From Austropuccinia psidii (taxonomy: Eukaryota > Basidiomycota > Pucciniomycetes > Pucciniales > Sphaerophragmiaceae), in NCBI GenBank assembly GCA_023105745.1, contig JALGQZ010000019.1, positions 2,232,001-2,296,000 of the forward strand: a stretch of 64,000 bases of DNA, given 5' to 3'. Shown one piece after another: positions 30,995 through 41,949 of the stretch. The position numbers and the translations under genes were made by a program. Every line of letters starts with the position of its first letter. Position 1 is the stretch's first letter. The notes beneath the pieces were generated by a model. The model searched no databases and was not told where the DNA came from. It worked only from the letters and a program-made list of their open reading frames with translations.

Positions 30995-31165
30995 GATCAC
31001 TCTTAAAAAAAAAAATTTTTTTTTCAACATAAAAAAAAAAAAAAAAAACTTTTTCAAGATAAAAAGAAAATGAAAAAAAAAATTTTTTAACATAAAACAA
31101 AAAAAAAAAATATTTTTTTTCAACAGAAAATAATTTTTAAAAAAAAAAATCTTTTTTCAATATAA
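30995..31165. repeat. Low-complexity A/T runs
   Basis: Alternating runs of A and T with CAACATAAAA-type joints. No coding potential. Confidence 0.9.
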
Positions 31166-31256
31166 AAAAAATTATAATAACAAAAATAAATAAAATAAAC
31201 TGTCATGATTAAAATTAAGGATAAAAGATCAAATCAAATAAAGAAGCTAAAATTTA

Positions 31257-31745
31257 GTCCTTGTATGACTTTAAACTACAGGGTAGCAACCTTAAGGCTA
31301 AAATTAGTCCTTGTATGACTTTAAACTACAGGTTAGCAACCTGAAGGCTAAAATTAGTCCTTGTATGACTTGAAACTACAGGGTAGCAACCTGAAGGCTA
31401 AAACTAGTCCTTGTATGACTTTAAACTACAGGGTAGCAACCTGAAGGCTAAAATTAGTCCTTGTATGACTTTAAACTACAGGGTAGCAACCTGAAGGCTA
31501 AAATTAGTCCTTGTATGACTTGAAACTACAGAGTAGCAACCTGAAGGCTAAAACTAGTCCTTATATGACTTTAAACTACAGGGTAGAACCTGAAGGCTAA
31601 AATTAGTCCTTGTATGACTTTAAACTACAGGGTAGCAAACTGAAGGCTAAAATAAGTCCTTGTATGACTTTAAACTACGGGGTGGTTCCCAGATGGCCAA
31701 AATTTAGTCTTTGTATGACTCAAACTACAGGGGTAGCACACCGGA
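31257..31745. repeat. 50-bp minisatellite, about ten units
   Basis: Unit GTCCTTGTATGACTTTAAAC plus TACAGGGTAGCAACCTGAAG plus GCTAAAATTA, repeated head to tail with point differences. The final units are more diverged, and single copies of GTCCTTGTATGAC persist near 31881 and 31953. Confidence 0.92.
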
Positions 31746-32106
31746 GGCTGAAGATGCAAGTAAAATCAAGGAATAAAGAAAATAAAAAGAAAAGAGAATA
31801 TATCAAGAGTAAAACAAAAATGAATAATAGAATAATGAAAGCCTCAAGTAAAACAGTAAACTCAGGACTAGGGTTCACAAATGTCCTTGTATGACATTGA
31901 ACTGCAGTATTTGGTATACCTAATATACTGGGTTTTATCCACCTAGAGGTAAAGTCCTTGCATGACTTAAAACTACAACTCAAATACAATTATGAATAAA
32001 AAGAAAAGAAAGAACCGAAAAGACTGTTTTTATTTCAACTAAGAAAAATTATTATAAAAAAAATATATATATTATCAATTTATGCTTTAAAACCAGGCTA
32101 ATAATC

Positions 32107-34374
32107 ATGGAAGCTCAAGCCAATGCTGCAAAATATAAGTCAGTACTCAAGAAGATTAGACCAGTCAATGAAGCTATGCCTCAAGATCTGAATCTGCCTT
32201 TGGGAAGACCTGAATTATCAAGAGATCCATATGAAACACCCCTATCACCTAACCCACCTCCATTTTTTGAAACATCAAAAGTTACAGAAGAAAGAATTTC
32301 AATGATAAACTTTGGACCATCTGGATGGTTATCAGAAGAAGAGATTAATTTATTAAAGAATGTTATATTACTAAGGCAAAAGGCTATAGCATTTTGTGAA
32401 GAAAAAAGAAGTGTACTAAAACATTCTTATGGAAAACCTTATAAAATACCAGTTATACCACATGAACCATGGCAAAAGAAACCAATACCAATACCAAAAT
32501 CAATTTTACCTCAATTTATGGAACTAGTCAGAGAAATAATACGTACAGGACTCTATGAACAATCAACATCAAGCTATAACAGCCCAGTATCTTGTGTGGC
32601 AAAGCCCAATGGAAAACTTAGAATAGTTCATGATCTTCAAGACCTCAATAAAGTAACAATAAAAGATGCAGGATTGCCACCAAATGTTGATGAGTTTGTA
32701 GGACCATTTTCAGGAAGAGCATGTTATGTATTGGGAGATATTATGGGAGGATATGATGAAAGAGAATTGGATATTACTACGAGACCACTTACAACATTTG
32801 AAACACCACTTGGAAGACTTCGGCTTACAAGACTACCTCAAGGAGCAACAAACTCTGTGGCAGTTTATCAAGCACAAATGACTTGGACACTTCAGGAGGA
32901 AATACCAGAGCACCTTGGAATATTTATAGATGATGGAGGAATTAAAGGACCCAGATCAACGTATCAGCACGAAAAATTGAAGGAGAATCCACTCATAAGA
33001 AGATTTGTTTGGGAATATGCAGTAACATTAGAAAGAATACTTTTCAGGATAGAAGAGGAAGGACTCACAATTTCAGGATCGAAATTTGCATGTTGTGTTC
33101 CAGCACTTGATATTGTGGGGCATGTTGTGTCTTTGGGAGGAAGAAAGATTTCAAAACAGAAGATAAACAAGATACAAAACTGGCCTAGACCAACAACAAA
33201 GAAGGAAGTTAGAGGATTCTTAGGACTATGTGCATATGTCAGAAGGTTTATCAAGGACTTTTCACAAGTTGCAGCACCATTGAGAAGATTGACAAGGGAG
33301 GATTTATTGTGGAAATGGGATGAAAAATGTGAAGAAGCATTTATAAAACTCAGGAAAATAGTAGGAGAAGAGATTACTTTGAAGACATTAAATTATGATA
33401 AAGATTCAGGAAAAATAAAATTAGCAATAGATTCAAGTTATATTGCAGCTGGTGCAGTTCTTATGCAAGAGGATGAAGATGGAAAGTATAGACCAGTACT
33501 ATATGAATCAGTAACATTTTCCAGACTAGAATCTAGATACTCTCAGCCAAAATTAGAGCTTTGCGGTGTAGCAAGAATACTCAAAAAACTTCAAACAATA
33601 TTATGGGGGCAACACTTTGAGCTTCAAGTAGATGCTAAAGCTTTAATAAAAATGATCAACACACCATGTTTACCAAATGCACCAATGACAACATGGGTAG
33701 AATTTATTCAACTTTTTTCATTTGATCTTGTACACAAACCAGGAAAAAAATTTACTATGCCAGATGGGTTATTGAGAAGACCAAAAGGAGAAGATGAAGA
33801 AGAAAGTGAAAGGGATGATTTTTATGAAGAGGAAGATTGGATTAAACCACATCCAGGACTTGGCCTGAAAGAATTAAATACAAGCAAAGTGGGAAAATTA
33901 TCAAGGAATAAAACAAACAATATTGAAATTCCAATAAAACAGGAAGGATTTGCAAAACATATGCAGGAATATTTGAATAGTTTGAGAAAGCCACAAAGTA
34001 TTTGGGAAGAATACCTCAAGAAAATTAAGAGAAGATCAGTGAATTTCTATTTAGAAGGAGGGCAGCTAAAAAGGAGAAATCAAGAACATCCACAAATAGT
34101 CGTATACAATGAAAAAGCTCAGAAACAGATACTAAATAAAATGCATGAAGAGCTGGGGGATAGAGGGGAAAATGAAAAATACAGGAGAATCAAGAAGAGA
34201 TATTGGTGGGAAGGAATGAAAAAGATAGTTAAAAAATGGGTAAAATCATGTCAAGAATGTCAAAAAAAGAGTCATTTGCAACAAAAAGAAGAAGAAAAGA
34301 TATCTGTAACATCTACTTTATTTGAAAGAGTCAGCATGGATGCGGTTCACATTAAGGCAGGAAGATGGAAATAG
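32107..34374 (+). CDS. RT-RNase H-integrase N-terminus of element E (ends at in-frame TAG)
   Basis: 755 codons from a good ATG. RT spans about residues 120-360 with NSPVSCVAKPNGKLRIVHDL, DIMGGYDE, LPQGATNS and the catalytic FIDD (273-276; Asp codons at 32929 and 32932). The connection FLGLCAYVRRFI and RNase H (IKLAIDSSYIAAGAVL, SQPKLELCGV) follow. The integrase zinc finger reads HEELGDRG...CQECQ: the second His is Asp, probably damage. The core starts with SMDAVHIKAG and is cut by TAG at 34372, where the protein continues in phase (LVVARDDFSGWPE). The FIDD variant and the separate RT frame mark a family distinct from B and C. Confidence 0.85.
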   Translation: MEAQANAAKYKSVLKKIRPVNEAMPQDLNLPLGRPELSRDPYETPLSPNPPPFFETSKVTEERISMINFGPSGWLSEEEINLLKNVILLRQKAIAFCEEKRSVLKHSYGKPYKIPVIPHEPWQKKPIPIPKSILPQFMELVREIIRTGLYEQSTSSYNSPVSCVAKPNGKLRIVHDLQDLNKVTIKDAGLPPNVDEFVGPFSGRACYVLGDIMGGYDERELDITTRPLTTFETPLGRLRLTRLPQGATNSVAVYQAQMTWTLQEEIPEHLGIFIDDGGIKGPRSTYQHEKLKENPLIRRFVWEYAVTLERILFRIEEEGLTISGSKFACCVPALDIVGHVVSLGGRKISKQKINKIQNWPRPTTKKEVRGFLGLCAYVRRFIKDFSQVAAPLRRLTREDLLWKWDEKCEEAFIKLRKIVGEEITLKTLNYDKDSGKIKLAIDSSYIAAGAVLMQEDEDGKYRPVLYESVTFSRLESRYSQPKLELCGVARILKKLQTILWGQHFELQVDAKALIKMINTPCLPNAPMTTWVEFIQLFSFDLVHKPGKKFTMPDGLLRRPKGEDEEESERDDFYEEEDWIKPHPGLGLKELNTSKVGKLSRNKTNNIEIPIKQEGFAKHMQEYLNSLRKPQSIWEEYLKKIKRRSVNFYLEGGQLKRRNQEHPQIVVYNEKAQKQILNKMHEELGDRGENEKYRRIKKRYWWEGMKKIVKKWVKSCQECQKKSHLQQKEEEKISVTSTLFERVSMDAVHIKAGRWK

Positions 34375-36791
34375 CTAGTTGTAGCAAGAGATGACTTTTC
34401 AGGATGGCCAGAAACTGTTGCATTAAGTAGGCTAACGGCAAAATCAGTCTCAGAATGGTTTAATTCAGAATGGATTTGTAGATATGGAGCACCCAAAGAA
34501 GTCACAGTAGATGGAGGAGCAGAATTTGGAAAAGAGCTACAAGAAGCAGTCAAAAGAGCAGGATCAAGAATCAGAATAACTACACCTTACTACCCAGAAG
34601 CACAAGGAATGATTGAAAGAGGCCATAAGCAATTGAAGGATGCACTTGTAAAAATGTGTGGTGAAAATGGATCCAAATGGAAAGAATACTTTCAGGGTGA
34701 GTCTATGTAGTAGCTTAAAAGTAGTAAATACAAGCTAGCACTATGACTGTGACACACAAAAAATAATTTTTAATAATAGCAAACAGGTTCTACTGTAATA
34801 TGATAACAGTGGTGATGAATCTATTGAGAACCTGGGTTTCAATGATTTAATATCAATTGACTGTGAAAATCACTACAATAATTAATTATTTTAATTATAT
34901 CAATATAATCCTAAGAGTACTACTGGTATAAGACAGTTTTACTACGTAAGGATGTTAATTCATTATAAGATGAGTCTTTTCCAGTGAGGAAAGACCTGCT
35001 TTTATCTCCTCTGAGGACTGTGAAAGACTGGTAGGCTCTTCACACGTCTACAGAGTGAAAATTTTCACTCTGGAGGCTGGGTTGTGGTTCTGTACAATCA
35101 ATTCTGACGTCAGCATAGTCATAATTGTGGTTTTTGGACCACAAATGATCTTTCTGGATCAATACAGGGTGAAAAAACTCTTCACAGGCCACGTCAGCAC
35201 CATTTTGACGTGTTCAGAGTGTCTAGATGACTAATATCAGTCAGTCTGGGCGGGTTTAAGCTTTAAACAACCATTATTTTAAGTATCAAGCCAGTACTGG
35301 TTGGTACAGGTTTGGTACAGACCAGTATTAGTCAAAATACTTCCAACCAAGATATCTTAGTCAGTTTTTGAGATATCAAGAATCCAAGAGCACAGAATTG
35401 AAGGGCTTAATGAGCTCTTCAATTTGATATGCTTCATGCTTACCCTTCTCTAAGATAGCAAAAGCTATAGAGACTTTAAGTTTTTGGATGTATTTTTGTA
35501 CATCAGTATGAGGCTTCAAAACCTTCCAAGCCAGATATCTTCTCCAATTTAGAAGATATCTGTATTCCAATGATACAGTATTGTAGGGCTTTATTAGATC
35601 TACAGTTTGATATACAACACTTTACAGCTGTATGAATATATTCCAAAGATACAGGGGTTTCTTTATATGGTTAGTTTCAGAAATCCTGTATTTTGAGATG
35701 TAAACCTTTAAACCAAGATCCCTCTGTCAATTTGGAAGATAGAGGGGTCTAAGGTATCTCAAATTAAAGCTCTCACTCAGACCTTCAATTTGGATGTACT
35801 TTTGTACAGTTTTGTACAAGCCCTCCTACACCTTTGAGGGGTTGTTGGTGGAAAAAAGGTGGTATAATGGTATCTCCTGATTTAGGAGTGCTACAGATGA
35901 ATAGATGATACCATTGTATAGCTCTACCTTAGAGCTTCAAGAAAGAAACCATTCTGGTTGGGGTTTCATGAAATATGTATAAGTTAGATTAGAGGCTAGA
36001 ATAAGAGTTTTTGCTTATTTGGTCTTATCTTTGATAGGGCATATCTTTGTCCTTTCTTATTATATTTGAGGAGGTTTCCCCTTTATAGTTTACTTGTATT
36101 GGCTATATTTGTCCAATACTCCTCATACCATTACTTATGGTATGTTGGATGTCATGCTGGTGCTCTGTTTTGAGTCACAGGCTGACAAATACTTACTAAT
36201 TGTAACCTTGGCAGATAGAATTTGGGTAAAAACAACAGGATACTCACCATTTGAGCTTCAGTTTGGTCAGCAGGCTGTCTTAACAATTGACATAGAAACA
36301 AACACATACCTGGCCATAGAATGGAATAAAATCTCAACAACAGAAGAGCTATTGGAAGCAAGAGCAATACAGATTGCAGAAAAGAGGAAACAAGATTAGC
36401 AGCAGCAGAGAAATTAAAAGATTCAAGACACAAATCAGTTCAATATTTGGACAAAAAGATGGCACATAGACTGAGAAATCCACTTGAACCAGGGGACTTG
36501 GTATTAGTTTATAATAAACCACTTGAGTCACAGTGGGGTTTACTCTTCAAGAACCGTTGTAATAGACCTTATAGAGTCATAAAGAAAATTAATAATGGAC
36601 CTTATGAGCTTGAAGAATTGGATGGCACTAAGCTTACAAGAAAATTTGCAGCAAGTCACATCAAGAGGTTTTATCCCAGAGCAAAGAAAGTTCAATCAAG
36701 TTCAGAGTCAGAAAATGAAAGCAGTGAAGAAATTGAAGATGAAGAGTTAATATTGGAGGGAGAAGAAATTGAACAAAATGAATTTGATTGA
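34375..36791 (+). pseudogene. Integrase core and C-terminus of element E, split by a solo LTR
   Basis: 34375-34689 continues the integrase core with the second Asp (TVDGGAEFG) and the Glu (EAQGMIERGHK). The solo LTR 34690-36187 then interrupts it. After the target duplication the reading resumes at 36193 (LLIVTLADRIWVKTTGYSPFELQFG) and runs to 36399, where one missing T near 36396 shifts the frame. 36447-36791 gives the GPY/F-like tail (RNPLEPGDLVLVYNK, NRPYRVIKKINNGPYEL) and an acidic end. All three catalytic acids are still encoded. Confidence 0.8.
34690..36187 (-). repeat. Solo LTR of the B family inside element E
   Basis: 1498 bp, homologous to the element B LTRs over its whole length but well diverged. 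The left end has a G-to-T change in TGTCAG; the right end is CTGACA. A 5-bp duplication AATAC is exact at 34685-34689 and 36188-36192. No internal region, so it formed by recombination between the LTRs of a full element. Hairpins are kept with altered stems, for example 35051-35072, 35125-35144 and 35532-35562. Confidence 0.93.
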
Positions 36792-36831
36792 TACTGGCAA
36801 GCTTTTCATTTGGAATGCTGGGGACAGCATT

Positions 36832-36846
36832 AAATGGAGAGGGGGA
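36832..36846 (+). other. Polypurine tract of element E
   Basis: AATGGAGAGGGGGA lies immediately before the 3' LTR, the normal plus-strand primer position. Confidence 0.7.
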
Positions 36847-38558
36847 TGTGGTATTCCATACGATAAGTACCAGTTACAAGCTTACCAATAAAACAAAAGA
36901 CAAAAAATTATAATAAAAAGAATAACGCAAAACAGATTTACACATTACAATTACAAATTTCAAAAAGAAATATACAATACACAGCCTCAGGATCTTATCA
37001 AAACAGTATAGTATCAAAGAATTTATCCACCTTATTGCATCATCAATAACAAATTATGCAATTAAAAGGAGTTAATCTAAATAAAGGTATATGAAGACGG
37101 ACCACAGCATCAGAGCTGTATTTTCCCCACCTTGATTCAATTGAAAGAAGAAATACCTCAAGGCTGTGCATAAAATTACAATATATTTTCCAAGAACAAA
37201 TGCTTCCTTAGTAATAATAACATGCATCAAACTTGATAGAAATGATGAAATCTCCATATGAAATGATACAATACTAAAATAAAACCACCAGCGTAGTTCT
37301 CTCAGAACATACGTAAAAAATAATAACAAAAATAATTTCCCCACCTCCAAGAAAACATCACCAGCCATATTATCTCAATGACCTCACATGACTCTGGAAA
37401 AAAGAAAATCTCATCAGCCAAATTATCTCAAAGACATCACATGATTTTGATAAGAAACAGAAACACCAGCATAATTTTCTCATACATATCATATGACTAG
37501 AAGAAACCTCAATCGTTAGGAGCTGTATTTTCTCCACTTTCTTGTCCAAAAGAAAATCCCACCAGCCAAATTATCTCAAACACATCACATGATTTTGATA
37601 AGAAAAAGCACCACCAGCATAATTCTCTCAGCAAACACGCTGCTACACCAAAACTACACGTCTCACCAGCTAAAACCTCTCAACTATGATTTTTTCTAAG
37701 TACCCTATTTTGAGAAGCTCTATGGAGGCCCAAAAGCTAAAAATAGAGGTCCTCTCTCCCTCATTTTTCCCATCATCATGGAACAAGTTCCCACTATCCA
37801 GGATCACCACCATCCCTGAACTAGCAGGATATCTAGAATAGTAGTAGTGTTTTAGTAGTGAAAAGCTCAGTAGCCTTGCTCAGTAGCTTAGTATAAGTGA
37901 AGAGTAGTAGTATAACCATAGTAAAAGCTCAGTAGCCTTTCTCAGTAGCTTAGTATTAGTAAAGAATAGTAGTATAACCGTAGTTAAAGCTTAGTAGCCT
38001 TGCTCAAAAGCTTAGTGTTATTAACAAAGAGAAGTAGCAGTGAAATAAACTAAGTATTAAAAAAATCCTAAAAGAATCAAATCCAGTAGTCTTATTATTA
38101 GTACTCATATCAAAAAAAATCATTATAATCAACCTAAAACCATAAAATATATATATATATTCTTATCGTTATTATGAAAAAAAAACGGAAAGAATATTCT
38201 TATTAGTTTTATTAAAATAACAGAAACCCAAAACATATATATATATATATATATTATCATCACTTTTATTAAAATAAAATAAAAAAAATCTAGTGTTTTT
38301 TTTATCAGAAATTTTATATCAGAGTTTTTACTGTAGTGTTACTGATAGGTCTGATTCAGAGACTGCTGATAAGTCTTCTCTATCTGTTAAAGCCACAAAT
38401 CTTATTTCATTTTGTGATTCTCTGTAGGCTGACTATTCAGTATTATTTAGAGGGGCAGCTAATACACCTTAGCACCCATGGTTATTGGACAATTCTGAAA
38501 TTGAAAACAGAGTTACCAATAATTTCCCCCTCAAGGTACTGCCTTATTTCATCCCACA
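36847..38558 (+). repeat. 3' LTR of element E
   Basis: 1712 bp, clearly homologous to 21752-23880 from the first to the last base, with internal tandem blocks reduced. Ends with CATCCCACA at 38558, followed by CCGG. Confidence 0.92.
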
Positions 38559-38562
38559 CCGG

Positions 38563-39568
38563 CCTTCCAGCCAGCTATTTGCATGTGTGGGTGGCCCACT
38601 TATCTGCAGACGCTCACCTGCTTGTATGTGGAAACCTGATGCCAATTAGTGTGTATTTTCTTAAGCCTCATATGCTTTTGCATAACCCCCACTTATTATC
38701 CCTGAGGCTGGCTATAATTGGGGGGGATCTGCCACTGCCGGTAATATTCCGGAAGTTCTCACATGCACCACGGAACTATTGGAGCCTGTCTTCCAGCCAA
38801 AATATACCTTGGGCGGGTGGCCTATTTCTCTGGAGATTCTCACACGCTTGAGGGAAAAACCATGATGCCAATCTAGGTGGATTAGTAACAGCCTCAAATG
38901 CAATAGGGGTGAATGTGTAAGTGGATCACAGGTGACGGCTGGAGCCCCCTTTGATCAAGCCACACATTCCCCCTGGAATCCCAGTAGGCGTCAGTCCACT
39001 AGAATTTCTGCGCAAGGCCAAAATCATGTTCGGTGGTGTGCCACCAAACATACCTCACCCACCCACACTGAAATTTTCCTTTCCACCACCACCATTTCCC
39101 AGTAGGTCACTGTAAGAAAATTAACCTGGGAAAGATTCACTTACTGTTTGCTGTCACACCAGCAAACATGTCTGCATGCCTCTAATATCCCACTGTACAA
39201 GAGGTTGCTACAACCCACCCAATATTGCCAAGTTGATGTGAACTTGAGACCACCAAACCTTGAGTAATACACACCAGATTGGGAAATCATATTGGTTGTC
39301 CCACATTCTTGCCACCTTGCCTTGATATATGCCCCAAATTGGCTATGAATAGTATAAGTCCAAGAGGCCCATCTTCCTAATGACCATGCACGTAATCACA
39401 GGCCATGCCCCTTTGAGTCCATTGCTTCCTCTCATATAAGTTCTCCACCTGCGCCTATTGGTCTCCATTCCCTTTAGCTACCCCTTCCTGATCATATAAT
39501 TTCCCACTGTTCCCAAATAAATCATAATAGCCATCATTTCAACCCCTTCACAACCACTTTGCATTGGG
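38563..39568. other. Noncoding flank of element E with a direct repeat and a palindrome
   Basis: CTTCCAGCCA...GGGTGGCC...TGATGCCAAT blocks at 38563-38650 and 38785-38880 are two copies of one unit spaced about 220 bp. No gene seen. The palindrome at 39027-39050 is listed separately. Confidence 0.5.
39027..39050. repeat. 24-nt palindrome, copy 3
   Basis: Arms TGTTCGGTGG and CCACCAAACA around TGTG, one mismatch. Same size as the copies at 15987 and 17951. Confidence 0.65.
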
Positions 39569-41108
39569 ATGATTAATATTTGTATTCAAAAAAATCATGA
39601 TATAACCTTAAATCCTGATAATTACCACTTAGATTCTTGGATTATCCTATGGCACAATCAACACAACATATTGGTATATCTCCCCAATCACCAGAATACT
39701 ATTGGCTCCCTCCCTGGAACCCTTTCCAATATGTTGATACCATTTCTTGGGGTGCCACAACCTTTCATGCACTATGGTCCTGGTGGGGCATGGATTGAAA
39801 ATTTCCAATCCAATCCTACTCGAACATTATTTCTTGAGGTAGTATTTATGATTGATCAGCATGATCCTTCCTCATCTCAGAAACCCAATCAAGCATTGAT
39901 TTTCTTCACATGGTATCCAAACATTCTATTCATAATTGAAGGTTTTAGAAAACAAGACCTCAATCTTCAAATGCCTAATGAATATGAATGTCATTCTCAT
40001 AGCCAATGTCAACTCTTTACTCTTACAACTCCCACTTCAATCTCGACTACCCCCTCATATCCAGCTGTCTTTTCTTTGTGTTCCAAGCAAAAATTGATAC
40101 AATTACCCAGTGGATCAGACCTTCCCATGATGACCCCTCCCCATTCAATAATTAAGACCCCCCTCCTCCCTCATCAAAAAACTGAACTAGCCTTTCTCTG
40201 GGATTGGGAAATCCCCAATGGACAATCTGGCCATAGCCTTTGGGCCACCTCATCCCCTGGATTGCCTTTTAATTCCAGGAACATCATTAAAAACAAGGTC
40301 ATCAGCTCATTCAAATCCCTTTTGACCAATATCCCTCTTGGATGATATGGGATTAGGTAAAACCATTCAGGCCATTGCACTAATTGGTACCTCCAAGGAG
40401 CAGCTAATTACAAAAGCCCACCACCATCATCCGCCACCTCACTTAATCACCAGCTGGAAATCATAAATATCCAAGCATGCTCAGCCTGGAGCACTGCAAG
40501 CCAACACCTACCATGGCCCCCCTTGTCACTCATTATCTGAGGACAACATCCCAAAATTTGATATTGTCATCACTTCTTACAATAATATCACCCAATAATT
40601 GATACAAACAAATACCTCTACATCATGCATTTCTAAAATCAATTGGCATTGTATAATTTTGGATGAAGCACAGTGAGTATCTGATCTCTTAATAATTCAA
40701 ATATCCTATTATGTCCAAAAAATGCTTCCCCCATCTTATATCTATATTCACTCTCAATACACTGCCACTTACCATGCCATTAGTAACCTCCTATCATCCT
40801 GTCGAATATGTATAAAAGGCACACCTATTCACAACACCATTTATGAGCTTTTGAGCATAATATCATTCATAACCCAACCCCAGAGCTCAGCTCAAGATAA
40901 CTGGTCACCATTCATCCTGAATAGTCTTTTCAAAGGTAGCAATGATATTTTGCATTTGGCATTGCGCCACACCAAAAACTCCCATCTAAAATCTCTCCCC
41001 ATTGTTAGCCATCACTATGAACTGCTCCCACTCAACCCAACAATGCAGAAAGAATATTCTGCATTTTACAAAGAACTCCTATCATCCAAAACAAAAGGTC
41101 CAAATTGA
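39569..41108 (+). pseudogene. SNF2-family (RAD5/RAD16-like) helicase relic, N-terminal ATPase half
   Basis: First frame 39569-40345 ends in PLLPHQKTELAFLWDWE, a SNF2 lead-in. After a frameshift near 40345 the Walker A motif DDMGLGKTIQAIALIG is readable at about 40340-40390. DIVITSYNNI and WHCIILDEAQ (the DEAH-type box) follow, the last hit by a stop. 40722-41108 then gives ICIKGTPIHNTIYELLSIISF (motif III, usually TGTP-QN) and LPIVSHHYELLPLNPTMQKEY. These are the ordered motifs of the first SNF2 lobe. The second lobe and any RING finger are missing because element D begins at 41127. Stops and frameshifts make it non-functional. In the family such proteins remodel chromatin or repair DNA; this one may belong to a repeated family. 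Confidence 0.7.
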
Positions 41109-41126
41109 AAGCTACCAAAAGATAAC

Positions 41127-41949
41127 TGTCCACCTTTGACTCAAAACCAGAGCACAAGCATGACAGCCAAATACCATAAGCAAATGTTAGAGCAAAATAC
41201 CACCAAAACATGGAGCTGAGCCAAACCAGCTCAAAATATTTCAAAGGGAATACGAAATTCACCTTTTTCTGAATCTAAAATTACCATAATCATAGGCTAA
41301 AGAATAGAAAAGTTATTCCTGATCAAAGAAGTTGCTGAGAATAAACCCTAATTTTCATCTCTCATCTGAAATCCAGGTGAAGAGGCTTAATCCCCGCAAA
41401 AGGGTATTCAAATTGAAGCTCTAAGTCCGGGCTATCCAAGGGTACTAGCCAAACTGAGATAGCACCAAGCCTACAGAGGTTATGGCCAAAATGAGGTCAA
41501 ATAAGGGTGAAGAAAATATTCACCTCTCATCTAACTTCTACAGCTTTGGTGTGAGATACCTAAGGTAGGGTCTTTTTGAAAAGAGCACAATCAGGACTAT
41601 CTTGCTTTGCCATCCATTTTTCCATACACTATCCAGAGCAAAAGTTATGGGTCAAACAATTTCCATACGGATTTTGAGAAAATCATATATCTGAATAACA
41701 AAAATTGAACATGTCATAAATTTGACATATTTAATATTACCCATACCAAATGAAGTACAATTTTGTAGATCTAATCCAGGGCTACACAACAAACAAACTC
41801 TGAGCTTAATATGTCAAAACTGATAAATGTATAGCAGCTTTAAGGTTAAAATCCATAGTTTGGCTAATACACCTTTACATTGGGATACTATCCCATAACT
41901 ATGGTTATGAGGTGTCAAATAGACAAAGAAGCTTGTTTATGCTTCAATA
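41127..41949 (+). repeat. 5' LTR of element D, first part
   Basis: Starts TGTCCACCTTTGACTC, matching the start of the B-family LTR read in coding orientation (TGTCAGCCTGTGACTC) and the solo LTR at 56760. It is broken at 41949 by element C and continues at 51092. Confidence 0.85.

Larger units (their letters stand above)
28405..32106 (+). other. Noncoding spacer between protease and RT of element E
   Basis: A 3.7-kb region without a believable gene, unusual for a Ty3 element. It contains a direct repeat of CAGGGCAGTGACCTCCTGCC type at 28678-28790, a palindrome-bearing minisatellite (29080-29560), an inverted pair of a tRNA-like repeat (29947-30071 and 30805-30929), AGGGGAGATCTTTCTCTTG reiterations (30475-30650), A/T homopolymers (30995-31165) and a 50-bp minisatellite (31257-31745). 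Confidence 0.7.
21752..38558 (+). mobile_element. Ty3-type LTR retrotransposon E, 16.8 kb, with nested insertions
   Basis: Bounded by LTRs starting TGTGGTATTCC and ending ATCCCACA. The four bases CCGG stand on both outer sides (21748-21751 and 38559-38562), a probable 4-bp target duplication. Gene order on the plus strand is Gag, protease, extra acidic frames, a 3.7-kb noncoding spacer, then RT, RNase H and IN. A polypurine tract precedes the 3' LTR. It carries a solo LTR of the B family inside IN and an inverted pair of a short repeat in the spacer. Stops and frameshifts in Gag, the acidic region and IN show it cannot act alone. Confidence 0.9.

Noticed and set aside
31257..31745. CRISPR array
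   Set aside because: Units are contiguous and similar over their whole 50 bp, with no unique spacers, in a eukaryotic retroelement.
38336..38851. 171-codon open frame across the end of element E
   Set aside because: It crosses the LTR boundary and the target duplication, so it cannot be a gene.
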